Shown here one piece after another: positions 19,044-26,723 of a stretch of 64,000 bases of DNA; within the stretch, counting starts at the first letter, position 1, and every line of letters begins with the position of its first letter. The stretch lies in NCBI RefSeq assembly GCF_003217215.1, contig NZ_QJTD01000003.1, forward strand, positions 124,001 through 188,000, given 5' to 3'. Below the pieces are notes generated by a model. That model saw nothing but the letters and a program-made list of their open reading frames with translations. It had not been told where the DNA came from and ran no database searches. This DNA comes from Winogradskyella epiphytica. GTDB lineage: Bacteria > Bacteroidota > Bacteroidia > Flavobacteriales > Flavobacteriaceae. A program made the position numbers and the translations under genes.

Positions 19044-20507
19044 ATGAGTTCAGAAATAAGAGCCTTAGAGCCAAAAGCATTATGGAATAAATTTGCAGAC
19101 TTAAACGCTGTGCCACGACCTTCAAAAAAGGAAGAACGTGTGATTCAATTCATGAAGGATTTCGGAAATAGTTTAGGTTTAGAGACCATAGAAGATGAGG
19201 TAGGTAACGTTATTATCCGCAAGCCTGCATCTAAAGACATGGAAGATAGAAAGCCAATCGTGATGCAGTCGCATTTAGATATGGTGCATCAAAAAAACAA
19301 CGATACTGTTTTCGATTTCGATAAGCAAGGTATAGAAATGTTTGTTGAAGGTGACTGGGTTAAAGCCAAAGGAACTACTCTTGGTGCTGATAACGGTTTA
19401 GGTGTTGCTACAATTATGGCAATTTTAGAAAGTGATTCAATTGCACATCCTGCCTTAGAAGCTTTATTCACTATTGATGAAGAAACGGGAATGACTGGTG
19501 CTAAAGGTTTAAAAGGAGGCTTACTTAAAGGAGAAATTCTTTTAAACTTAGATACTGAAGAGGATGACGAAATCGGTGTAGGTTGTGCAGGTGGCGTAGA
19601 TGTTACGGCGACAAGAGACTATAAAGAAGAAGAAACTCCGGAGTTTAAAATTGGTTATACTATTACTGTAAAAGGTTTACAAGGAGGTCATTCAGGAATG
19701 CAAATTCACGAAGGCTTAGGAAATGCCAATAAATTAATGAACCGTTTGTTATTTGATGGTTTTGAAAATTATGGACTTCGTATTGCTGAAATAGACGGTG
19801 GAAGTTTACGTAACGCCATTCCGAGAGAAAGTAATGCTGTTGTTGCTATAGATTCTATTCATGAAGAAGCTTTTGAAGCTGAAATGAAAGCACATGTTGA
19901 TGTTCTTAAAACGGAATTTAAAACGATGGAACCGGATTTAGAAATTATTGTTTCTAAAACGGAAACTCCAGAAAAAATTATGGATTTAGGCGTTCAAGAA
20001 GGATTAACAAGAGCATTATATGCAGCGCATAATGGTGTCTACCGTATGAGTCCTGATATTGAAGGTTTAGTTGAAACTTCAAATAATATAGCAAGAGTTA
20101 TTGTTAAAGATGGCGCTATTAAAATTGGATGTTTAACACGTAGCTCTGTTGAAAGTACGAAACAAGATTTAGCAAATACCTTGCGTGCTGTTTTTGAATT
20201 AACAGGTTGTGAGGTTGAACTTTCTGGTGATTATCCAGGTTGGGCTCCAAATATGGATTCTGACATTTTAAAAGTAATGGTACCTATTTATGAGCGTTTA
20301 AACAATGGTGAGAAGCCAAATGTAGCCGCTTGTCACGCTGGGCTAGAATGTGGTATTTTAGGAACTAACTATCCTGAAATGGATATGATTAGTTTTGGAC
20401 CGAATATTAAAGGAGCGCATTCTCCAGATGAGCGTGCTCAGATTTCTTCGGCTCAGAAGTATTGGGAATTTGTTTTAGAAATTTTAAAGAATATTCCTAA
20501 AGCTTAA
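19044..20507 (+). CDS. pepD: aminoacyl-histidine dipeptidase (M20, PepD type)
   Basis: 487 residues, the PepD length. The di-zinc ligands are visible in order: H77 and D79 in SHLDMVH, the bridging D116 in GADNGLG, the catalytic pair E146-E147 in DEETGMTG, a carboxylate in LNLDTEED and a C-terminal histidine in KGAHSPDER. A lid/dimerisation domain is inserted between about 190 and 380 (KGLQGGHSGMQI). It hydrolyses Xaa-His dipeptides such as carnosine in the cytoplasm. Its transcript probably ends at the hairpin 20576-20600. Confidence 0.95.
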   Translation: MSSEIRALEPKALWNKFADLNAVPRPSKKEERVIQFMKDFGNSLGLETIEDEVGNVIIRKPASKDMEDRKPIVMQSHLDMVHQKNNDTVFDFDKQGIEMFVEGDWVKAKGTTLGADNGLGVATIMAILESDSIAHPALEALFTIDEETGMTGAKGLKGGLLKGEILLNLDTEEDDEIGVGCAGGVDVTATRDYKEEETPEFKIGYTITVKGLQGGHSGMQIHEGLGNANKLMNRLLFDGFENYGLRIAEIDGGSLRNAIPRESNAVVAIDSIHEEAFEAEMKAHVDVLKTEFKTMEPDLEIIVSKTETPEKIMDLGVQEGLTRALYAAHNGVYRMSPDIEGLVETSNNIARVIVKDGAIKIGCLTRSSVESTKQDLANTLRAVFELTGCEVELSGDYPGWAPNMDSDILKVMVPIYERLNNGEKPNVAACHAGLECGILGTNYPEMDMISFGPNIKGAHSPDERAQISSAQKYWEFVLEILKNIPKA

Positions 20508-20530
20508 TGTAAAGCGTTAGAAACCATGGT

Positions 20531-20557
20531 TCTTTCAAGTAATCAATATTTGAAAGA
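20531..20557. repeat. inverted repeat downstream of pepD
   Basis: tctttcaa (20531-20538) pairs with ttgaaaga (20550-20557). It lies ahead of the real terminator and has no T tract, so it may be a 3'-end stabilising hairpin. Confidence 0.4.
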
Positions 20558-20569
20558 TAATATATCACA

Positions 20570-20600
20570 AAAAAAAGCAGCTAATTTAGCTGCTTTTTTT
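20570..20600. terminator. bidirectional terminator between pepD and PPIase gene
   Basis: Stem agcagct / agctgct (20576-20582 and 20588-20594) is flanked by an A run on the left and a T run on the right, so it works for both convergent genes. Confidence 0.85.
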
Positions 20601-20617
20601 ATTTAAAATAATGTTGC

Positions 20618-21838
20618 TTATTTCTTGATACTTACTAATTCAATATCGAAAATAAGGTTTGAACCACCAGGGATTACTGGTGGATTACCGTTTTCTCCAT
20701 AGCCCAAGTAGTAAGGAATAAATACTCTCGCTTTATCTCCAATCTTCATATTAAGCATAGCTTCTCTGAAACCTGCAATTAAGCCTGCCGTTTCATTATA
20801 AGGCATATCAAAAGGGGCATAACGTCCAGCTTTATCTTGTCTTTCGTCGTATTTACCATTCTTTTTCGCAACGTCTTTCCATGTAGTCCAGAATAAGTCA
20901 CCATTTTCTAAATATCCAGCACAATCAATATTTACGCGTTGAGAAGCATTTGGCTTTTCACCATTAGCTTCATGTGTAAATACCATTGCCATACCTGTAG
21001 GTGATTCAATCTTACGACCTTTTAATTCTTCATTCTTTTTTAAGAATTCAGCTTTAGAGACTTCAGCTTTTGCTTTAGCAGCTGCTCTTGCTTCTTCAGC
21101 TTTTCTTTCAGCTTCGGCTTGTGCTTCAGCTATTCGTTCTTTAATTTTTGGAAGTTCTTCAGTAAATACTTTTGGAGCATCAAATTTCTTAGCTTCAGTT
21201 CCTTTTCTAATGATATTCACTTTTAAAATAACCACATCTTCAACTGGTTTACTTCCTTGTCCAACAGTCACATCAGAAATGGCGTTTTGAACTTCGATTC
21301 CTTTCACTAATTGACCAAAAACCGTATGACAACCAACTCTAGGATTGTTACAATCTTTCATATTACCGTTTTCATCATAACCATCTAACCAAGGTGTTGG
21401 TTTTTCCGTGATAAAAAACTGAGAACTGTTGGTTCCCATTGGACCTGAATTTGCCATAGATAAAATTCCTGGCTTATCGTGTTTTAAGTCTGCTCTTAAT
21501 TCATCTTCAAACTTATAACCAACATCACCACTTCCAGTACCAGTTGGATCACCAGTTTGAATCATAAAATTATTAATCACACGGTGAAAAGTAACACCAT
21601 CATACAAAGGTTTGTCTTTGTATTCTTCCTTAACTAATGGATGAGTTCCTTCAGCTAAGGCCACAAAATTGGCCACCGTTACAGGAACTTTATCATAAAA
21701 GAGTTCTGCCACCATGGTATCTTTTGTGGTAATGAATTCTGCATAAATTCCATCTTTTAAATCCGGATAACGTTCTTGGCATGAAGTACTAGCCAATACT
21801 AGTAGTAATGCTAATGATGATAGCGCTTGTTTAATCAT
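20618..21838 (-). CDS. lipoprotein peptidyl-prolyl isomerase, cyclophilin-FKBP fusion
   Basis: 406 residues with a lipoprotein signal (STSCQE, Cys about residue 20). Residues about 30-215 are a cyclophilin (FHRVINNFMIQTGDP, MANSGPMGTNSSQFFI, HTVFGQLVKG). A charged coiled-coil of A/E/K/R follows at about 225-275, then a C-terminal FKBP domain (INCAGYLENGDLFWTT, ARVFIPYYLGYGENG). It therefore carries two unrelated prolyl-isomerase folds on one periplasm-facing lipoprotein and should assist folding of secreted proteins. Its ATG overlaps the gldI stop by eight bases, giving translational coupling. Confidence 0.93.
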   Translation of the reverse strand: MIKQALSSLALLLVLASTSCQERYPDLKDGIYAEFITTKDTMVAELFYDKVPVTVANFVALAEGTHPLVKEEYKDKPLYDGVTFHRVINNFMIQTGDPTGTGSGDVGYKFEDELRADLKHDKPGILSMANSGPMGTNSSQFFITEKPTPWLDGYDENGNMKDCNNPRVGCHTVFGQLVKGIEVQNAISDVTVGQGSKPVEDVVILKVNIIRKGTEAKKFDAPKVFTEELPKIKERIAEAQAEAERKAEEARAAAKAKAEVSKAEFLKKNEELKGRKIESPTGMAMVFTHEANGEKPNASQRVNIDCAGYLENGDLFWTTWKDVAKKNGKYDERQDKAGRYAPFDMPYNETAGLIAGFREAMLNMKIGDKARVFIPYYLGYGENGNPPVIPGGSNLIFDIELVSIKK

Positions 21839-22364
21839 TGTTTTGTTTTATTGTGTTTAAAGTTACTTTGCAAATTAAAGGAATATTAGTTCCAATTTTA
21901 TGGTCATCTCCATAATATCCAAATGCTTTTTGGGAAGGAAAAATAAAAGTTACTGTTTCTGAGGGTTTTAGTAGTTTTAAACCTTCGCGCAGACCTGTGA
22001 ATAATTCTTCTTTATCCATAACGTAGGTTTTATCTATATCGTCATAGATTTCTTCACCTTCAATTGTAGAGACATCATAAGTGAAATCCACTACGTCGCC
22101 AAATTGTGGTTGGATACTGTCACCTTCGACTTTATGTACGTAAGAATACCAAAATCCGCTTTTTGAAGCGATATACTCTCTATTTGGATTGTTTTTTATA
22201 ATCTCCTCAATTTGTGTTTTCTCAAGTTCGTTGAGTTTTTTATTCCGTGCGGCAGAAGCTTTTAAAAATGATCCTGATTGTACGGATTCAGGAAGCCTTG
22301 CCTCGGGCGATTTACAGCTGAAGCACAACATAGCTATGGCAGAGAGTATGAGTAGGTTTTTCAT
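21831..22364 (-). CDS. gldI: gliding motility lipoprotein GldI, FKBP-type
   Basis: 177 residues with a lipoprotein signal (LCFSCKSPE, Cys about residue 17) and a C-terminal FKBP-type domain (GDVVDFTYDVSTIEGEEIYDD, FIFPSQKAFGYYGDDHKIG). GldI is a known Bacteroidota gliding protein thought to fold components of the gliding/type IX secretion machinery. Position between an NrnA-like gene and a second PPIase supports the call. Sequence alone does not prove that the strain glides, since no other gld genes are in the window. Confidence 0.88.
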   Translation of the reverse strand: MKNLLILSAIAMLCFSCKSPEARLPESVQSGSFLKASAARNKKLNELEKTQIEEIIKNNPNREYIASKSGFWYSYVHKVEGDSIQPQFGDVVDFTYDVSTIEGEEIYDDIDKTYVMDKEELFTGLREGLKLLKPSETVTFIFPSQKAFGYYGDDHKIGTNIPLICKVTLNTIKQNND

Positions 22365-22374
22365 ATATTGTGTT

Positions 22375-23409
22375 TTATGATCTGCTTTGGGTTGGGGACA
22401 GATCTTCTTTATACTGTGGTAATATACTAATAAATTTATTTATTGTAGTTGTCATATCGTCATCACTACGTCCTCCAGCAGCATTGGTATGTCCACCACC
22501 ATTAAAATGAGCTCGTGACAATTCGTTCACAGAAAAGTCGCCTTTACTTCGGAGAGATATCTTTATTATATCGTCTTGTTTACTTTCAATAAAAATGGCT
22601 CCAAATATGATGCCTTCTAAGGATAACGCATAATTAACAAAACCTTCTGTATCTCCTTTTTTAAAGTTGAATTCATCTAATTCATCTTGCGTTAAAGTGA
22701 TATAAGCCGTTCTTAATTCTGGAATAACTTTTAGGTTTTGCATGGCTCTTCCTAATAGTTGTAAACGACTAAAACTATTGTTGTCGTATATATTATTGTG
22801 AATTTGCGAATTATTGGCGCCTTTATCAATAAGGTTACCAATAATTTGATGTGTGCGTCTTGTTGTTGCAGGGAAACGGAAAGAACCTGTATCTGTCATT
22901 ATTCCAACGTATAAACAGGTTGCGATAGTTTCATCTATTTTGTTTTCATCACCGAGCATTTCAATGAAGTTATAAACCATTTCGCAAGTTGAAGACATGG
23001 TGACATCAGAATAGGTGAATTGAGCATAATCATCTGGTTGTTGGTGATGATCTATCATTACTTTTATAGCTGAAGAGGACTCTAAAACTTCTGCCATATC
23101 ATTTCCTACTCGATGAAATGCATTAAAGTCTAAGGTGAAAATTAAATCAGCTTTTTCAATAAGCGCTGTACTTTCTTCAACTTGAGATTCGAACTTCAAA
23201 ACCGTATCATCTCCTGGTAACCATTTTAAAAAATCAGGATAATCATTTGGCGCAATTACTACGGCATTATGATGATATAATTTTAAATAATGATATAAGC
23301 CTAAGGTAGAACCCATAGCATCGCCATCTGGATTTCTATGAGGAACAATAACAATATTTTTGGGAGTGTTTAATAAAGCTTTTATTTCAGGAATTTGAGT
23401 TTTGATCAT
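22375..23409 (-). CDS. DHH/DHHA1 phosphoesterase (NrnA-like)
   Basis: 344 residues. The N-terminal DHH domain has HRNPDGDA (H24, D28, D30), TLDFNAFHRVG and MIDHHQQPDD, which bind two Mn ions. The C-terminal DHHA1 domain carries GGGHTNAAGGRS. Members of this size degrade short RNA oligonucleotides (nanoRNase) and may dephosphorylate pAp. The gene leads an operon with gldI (10 bases downstream) and the cyclophilin-FKBP gene. A CATATTTG element at 23431-23424 is a near match to a -7 box. Confidence 0.9.
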   Translation of the reverse strand: MIKTQIPEIKALLNTPKNIVIVPHRNPDGDAMGSTLGLYHYLKLYHHNAVVIAPNDYPDFLKWLPGDDTVLKFESQVEESTALIEKADLIFTLDFNAFHRVGNDMAEVLESSSAIKVMIDHHQQPDDYAQFTYSDVTMSSTCEMVYNFIEMLGDENKIDETIATCLYVGIMTDTGSFRFPATTRRTHQIIGNLIDKGANNSQIHNNIYDNNSFSRLQLLGRAMQNLKVIPELRTAYITLTQDELDEFNFKKGDTEGFVNYALSLEGIIFGAIFIESKQDDIIKISLRSKGDFSVNELSRAHFNGGGHTNAAGGRSDDDMTTTINKFISILPQYKEDLSPTQSRS

Positions 23410-23732
23410 GCTTCTTGCTTTTCCAAATATGATATATTCAGAATTGATTTATTGGGTTGATATGACCTAAATTTGTCTAAAGAATAGATTTTGTCATAGA
23501 TGGCGAATATACAATTTATTAGAGTAATGATTGAAAAGCTATTTCAATTTTATACTGTTTTTAACAGGATTAGAAAGATGGATTTTGTGTTTTGAATTGG
23601 ATGATTATCAGTGCCAAGTTTCATTTTTAAAGAGAAAAGCATGAATGGAATATTAGGAAAATAAAGCTGTAGTTATAGTATTGTTATTTCTTTAAAATAG
23701 ATTACTTTTGCACCTCATTAAAAAAAAGATTT
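23410..23732. other. 323-bp divergent intergenic region
   Basis: Separates the NrnA-like gene from ndk. It holds a near-consensus -7 box for the minus-strand operon (CATATTTG, 23431-23424), a short hairpin attgaaa/tttcaat (23530-23548) and the ndk promoter at its right end. I see no small gene or RNA gene in the AT-rich middle. Confidence 0.6.
23681..23710 (+). promoter_or_regulatory. ndk promoter, complete -33/-7
   Basis: TTG at 23681-23683, a 19-base spacer, then TACTTTTG at 23703-23710, matching the Bacteroidota consensus and spacing. The ndk ATG follows 22 bases later. Confidence 0.75.
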
Positions 23733-24152
23733 ATGGCAACTAACAGAACATTTACAATGTTAAAGCCAGATGCTGTTGAAAAAGGACACATTGGCGCAAT
23801 ATTAGAAAAGATTTCAGCTTCAGGATTTAGAATCGTAGCAATGAAATTAACACAAATGACTAAGGCAGATGCTGAGGAATTTTACGCAATACACAGTGAA
23901 CGTCCGTTCTTTGGTGAGTTAGTAGAATATATGACTCGTGGTCCTATTGTAGCGGCAATTTTAGAAAAAGAAAACGCAGTTGAAGATTTTAGAACTTTAA
24001 TCGGTGCTACTAATCCTGCTGATGCTGCAGAAGGTACTATCCGTAAATTATACGCAGCTTCTATAGGTGAAAACGCTGTTCACGGAAGTGATAGTGATGA
24101 AAACGCAGCTATTGAAGGTGCTTTCCATTTCGCTGGAAGAGATATGTTTTAA
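23733..24152 (+). CDS. ndk: nucleoside diphosphate kinase
   Basis: 139 residues, the normal Ndk length. It moves phosphate from ATP to other nucleoside diphosphates through a phospho-histidine, here H117 in [12 protein letters not shown]. The start [16 protein letters not shown] and the central [14 protein letters not shown] are diagnostic. It is monocistronic, with a full promoter in front and a strong hairpin terminator behind. Confidence 0.98.
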   Translation: MATNRTFTMLKPDAVEKGHIGAILEKISASGFRIVAMKLTQMTKADAEEFYAIHSERPFFGELVEYMTRGPIVAAILEKENAVEDFRTLIGATNPADAAEGTIRKLYAASIGENAVHGSDSDENAAIEGAFHFAGRDMF

Positions 24153-24173
24153 TAAAAGACATGCTTATTATAT

Positions 24174-24203
24174 AAAAAGACCATCTAAACAGATGGTCTT
24201 TTT
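24174..24203 (+). terminator. ndk terminator
   Basis: A 13-bp stem aaaaagaccatct / agatggtcttttt with a four-base loop and T run, 22 bases after the ndk stop. Confidence 0.9.
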
Positions 24204-24324
24204 TTGATATATACTATACATAAGTAAACCTCCTACTAGAGTTTTAATGGTTTTTACAAAATCTTATAGAAAAACGTTAAGACAACCAGGAGGTGTAGTG
24301 CGGAAGATTTACACTGTGATATAT

Positions 24325-25272
24325 TTATTCGCAATGCTTAGCTTTAATTTTCTGAAGGTGTTTAGTGTTCTCAATTTCTAATCCGTAAGACTCTGCTGTT
24401 TTTATATTCTCACAAGCAATATCAAATGAATCTTGATAATAGTACACCATAGCTAAGTTGGCATATAATGAAGGTAAAGTAGAATCTAATTTAATGCCCT
24501 CTTTTAAATCGCTAATTGCTTCTGAGTCATGACTTAGTTTGTAATGTAGTAAGCCACGATTGTTATAAAATTCAGGATAATTTGGATCAATAGTTATTGC
24601 AGTATCGAGTAAAGCTACAGCCCTTTCTAGTTGGTTAATCCGCGCGTAAGCTTCAGAGAGGTTAAAGAGTAAATATAGATTTTTAGGTTCAAGCTTTTTG
24701 CCTTGCTCAAACATGTCTATAGCCGCTGGATAGTTGTTTTGTTTTAAATATGCATTACCTTTTTTGCTTAGTAGCTTTGTTTCTTCTAACTCAAATGAGA
24801 ATGGTATAGTTTTATAGTAACTTAAAGTTTCACCATATCTATTGTGCCACGATTGTGGAATATAATGCCGTGGTGCCTCATTAAATTCAAAAGCAAATAA
24901 AGGAAGTGTTAGAATGAGATATAGTACAGTAACTATGCTTTGTTTTATCTGCTTTGCTTTCTCCGTCAGTAAGTAAATAATAGAAGTAATTATAAAAACA
25001 GGGACTATAACCAGGGCAGGATAATCTCCAATAGAATGAAATAAGTACTTTGAAAATAAAGAAAGAGTCATTAATATTATCAGAATATTCAAAACGATAA
25101 TTTTTACCGAATATTTATTTTGTAGGCTTTTAACCACTTGTCTAATCTGAAAAATCAAAACTCCAAGAAAACCAAGGCTTATAAGTATATTACTCATGAA
25201 AAAATCAAATGTCCTTAGAATAATTCCTATAGGTATGAGGGTAATAATAAAAAAGAAAAGTGCATTCCTCAT
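24325..25272 (-). CDS. membrane-anchored TPR protein
   Basis: 315 residues. The N-terminal third contains four hydrophobic segments (about 3-20, 27-43, 58-74 and 83-118 in two parts). From about residue 150 it is made of TPR units, including AYLKQNNYPAAIDMFEQGKK, PNLYLLFNLSEAYARI-type helices and DPNYPEFYNNRGLLHYKLSH. The TPR part probably faces the periplasm or cytoplasm as a scaffold. No enzymatic motif is present. The LETM1-related gene lies upstream on the same strand, 59 bases away, and both may be expressed together. Confidence 0.8.
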   Translation of the reverse strand: MRNALFFFIITLIPIGIILRTFDFFMSNILISLGFLGVLIFQIRQVVKSLQNKYSVKIIVLNILIILMTLSLFSKYLFHSIGDYPALVIVPVFIITSIIYLLTEKAKQIKQSIVTVLYLILTLPLFAFEFNEAPRHYIPQSWHNRYGETLSYYKTIPFSFELEETKLLSKKGNAYLKQNNYPAAIDMFEQGKKLEPKNLYLLFNLSEAYARINQLERAVALLDTAITIDPNYPEFYNNRGLLHYKLSHDSEAISDLKEGIKLDSTLPSLYANLAMVYYYQDSFDIACENIKTAESYGLEIENTKHLQKIKAKHCE

Positions 25273-25331
25273 AGTAATTAAAATCTTGTAGGATTTAAAG
25301 TCTTGATAATCATTTGGTTTGCTAATATTTT

Positions 25332-26507
25332 TTAATCTTCATCATCTATTCGGTTATCGTCAAAAGCTGATGGTAATAACTTAGGAATAAACTTCACGAA
25401 TAAAGGTAATAGGAGCATTCCACCAGGTAGCATGAAAATTGCTAAACTTGGCATGGACTTAAAAATATCCATTAATTGCGCTTGGATTTTCTTTTGCTCT
25501 TCGTCTGTGAGATTTCGTTGTGTAGATTGCGTTAATAAGTATAAGGCTTCTTTACTTTCAGACAACTCTTGAATTAAGCGCTTACTATTTCTAGTAATAA
25601 GTCTGGTGACCACTTTACTACTGTTGTCATAGAAACTTTGTGCTAAGTTTTTCGAACTTAAAAACGCAACATCTTGCTTATGTTCGTCATAAAACAAATT
25701 GATATCGTTTACGGATTCTGCAATCACTTCGCCATCTAAATCTAAATCCTTTTTTAATTGAATTAAGAACTGTCGCTCTTCGGTGTCAATAATCTTATCC
25801 GTCCAAGACGCCATACATACCAAATCAATAACATATAGTTTTTCTAATGGTGTATTGATAAAGGAAACCGCTTTATTATAAGTAGGCAGTTCGGAGTTTT
25901 TATGTCGGATAGAACCTTCAAATAGTTTGATAAGATTATCGTCGTACTCTGTTTTTACAGACTTATTATCAATAACAAAGAAAACTATAGTCTCTAATGC
26001 CGATTCAAGAGTATTGACGTAGTCTCTAATATGGCTTTCATCTTTCAAAAATCGGTGATAGCCTAAAACATCAACGAATAACAATGCATTAATTAAAAAA
26101 TAACTAAAGCTCTTCGAAATAAAGTTATCTTCAATATGAATACGCTTATGTATAATCTGCTCTAGGAGACTATCGGGTTTATTATTTCCAAAAAGTTCTA
26201 AAAAGAATGAACGTTTGTGATCATCTATAGATTTATAATAGCGAATTAAACTATTTATAAATTCTTCTTTAGGATTTTCCTGATTATAGATATAATAAAA
26301 GGTGAGGAGTAGGTTGGTTTTACAACGTTCTTCCTCAGTAAGAGCAAAAGGTTTAACAAGGTCTAAAACCACTTTTATGTTACTACCATAAATAAAACCA
26401 GTTTGTTTTAATTTATCATAAAACACAGTAGTCTCTGTTTCAGAATATTTGGTTTCAGAAACCTGTTTAAGTAATTTTTTTATCCAGCCACTAGCAGAAG
26501 GATTCAT
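25332..26507 (-). CDS. LETM1-related protein
   Basis: 391 residues, mostly alpha-helical. The C-terminal part holds LTDEEQKKIQAQLMDIFKSM followed by a hydrophobic hairpin SLAIFMLPGGMLLLPLFVKF and PKLLPSAF, the pattern of the ribosome-binding/LETM1-like domain known from mitochondrial ion-exchange proteins. The N-terminal 330 residues are not recognised, apart from a TerB-like acidic segment around TDKIIDTEERQFL. Similar Bacteroidota proteins are annotated as LETM1-related biofilm-associated proteins, so the name rests on family similarity only. It is divergent from the S46 peptidase gene. Confidence 0.7.
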   Translation of the reverse strand: MNPSASGWIKKLLKQVSETKYSETETTVFYDKLKQTGFIYGSNIKVVLDLVKPFALTEEERCKTNLLLTFYYIYNQENPKEEFINSLIRYYKSIDDHKRSFFLELFGNNKPDSLLEQIIHKRIHIEDNFISKSFSYFLINALLFVDVLGYHRFLKDESHIRDYVNTLESALETIVFFVIDNKSVKTEYDDNLIKLFEGSIRHKNSELPTYNKAVSFINTPLEKLYVIDLVCMASWTDKIIDTEERQFLIQLKKDLDLDGEVIAESVNDINLFYDEHKQDVAFLSSKNLAQSFYDNSSKVVTRLITRNSKRLIQELSESKEALYLLTQSTQRNLTDEEQKKIQAQLMDIFKSMPSLAIFMLPGGMLLLPLFVKFIPKLLPSAFDDNRIDDED

Positions 26508-26723
26508 AGCCTTATAATTATAGTATAAAGATACTTTTTATCTTTAATAATTTAAATCATTTCGAAATTATTCAAAAAAAGATAACACTGAATAAATTTT
26601 CTAACTCTCGTAAAGGTTTGAACTTATATACCTTCCTAAAAATAACACCATTTTAACGTTCTAACAGTTTCAAATCGACTTTTAAATTCTGTATTTTTAT
26701 CACCTTATACAAAACAACAAAAT

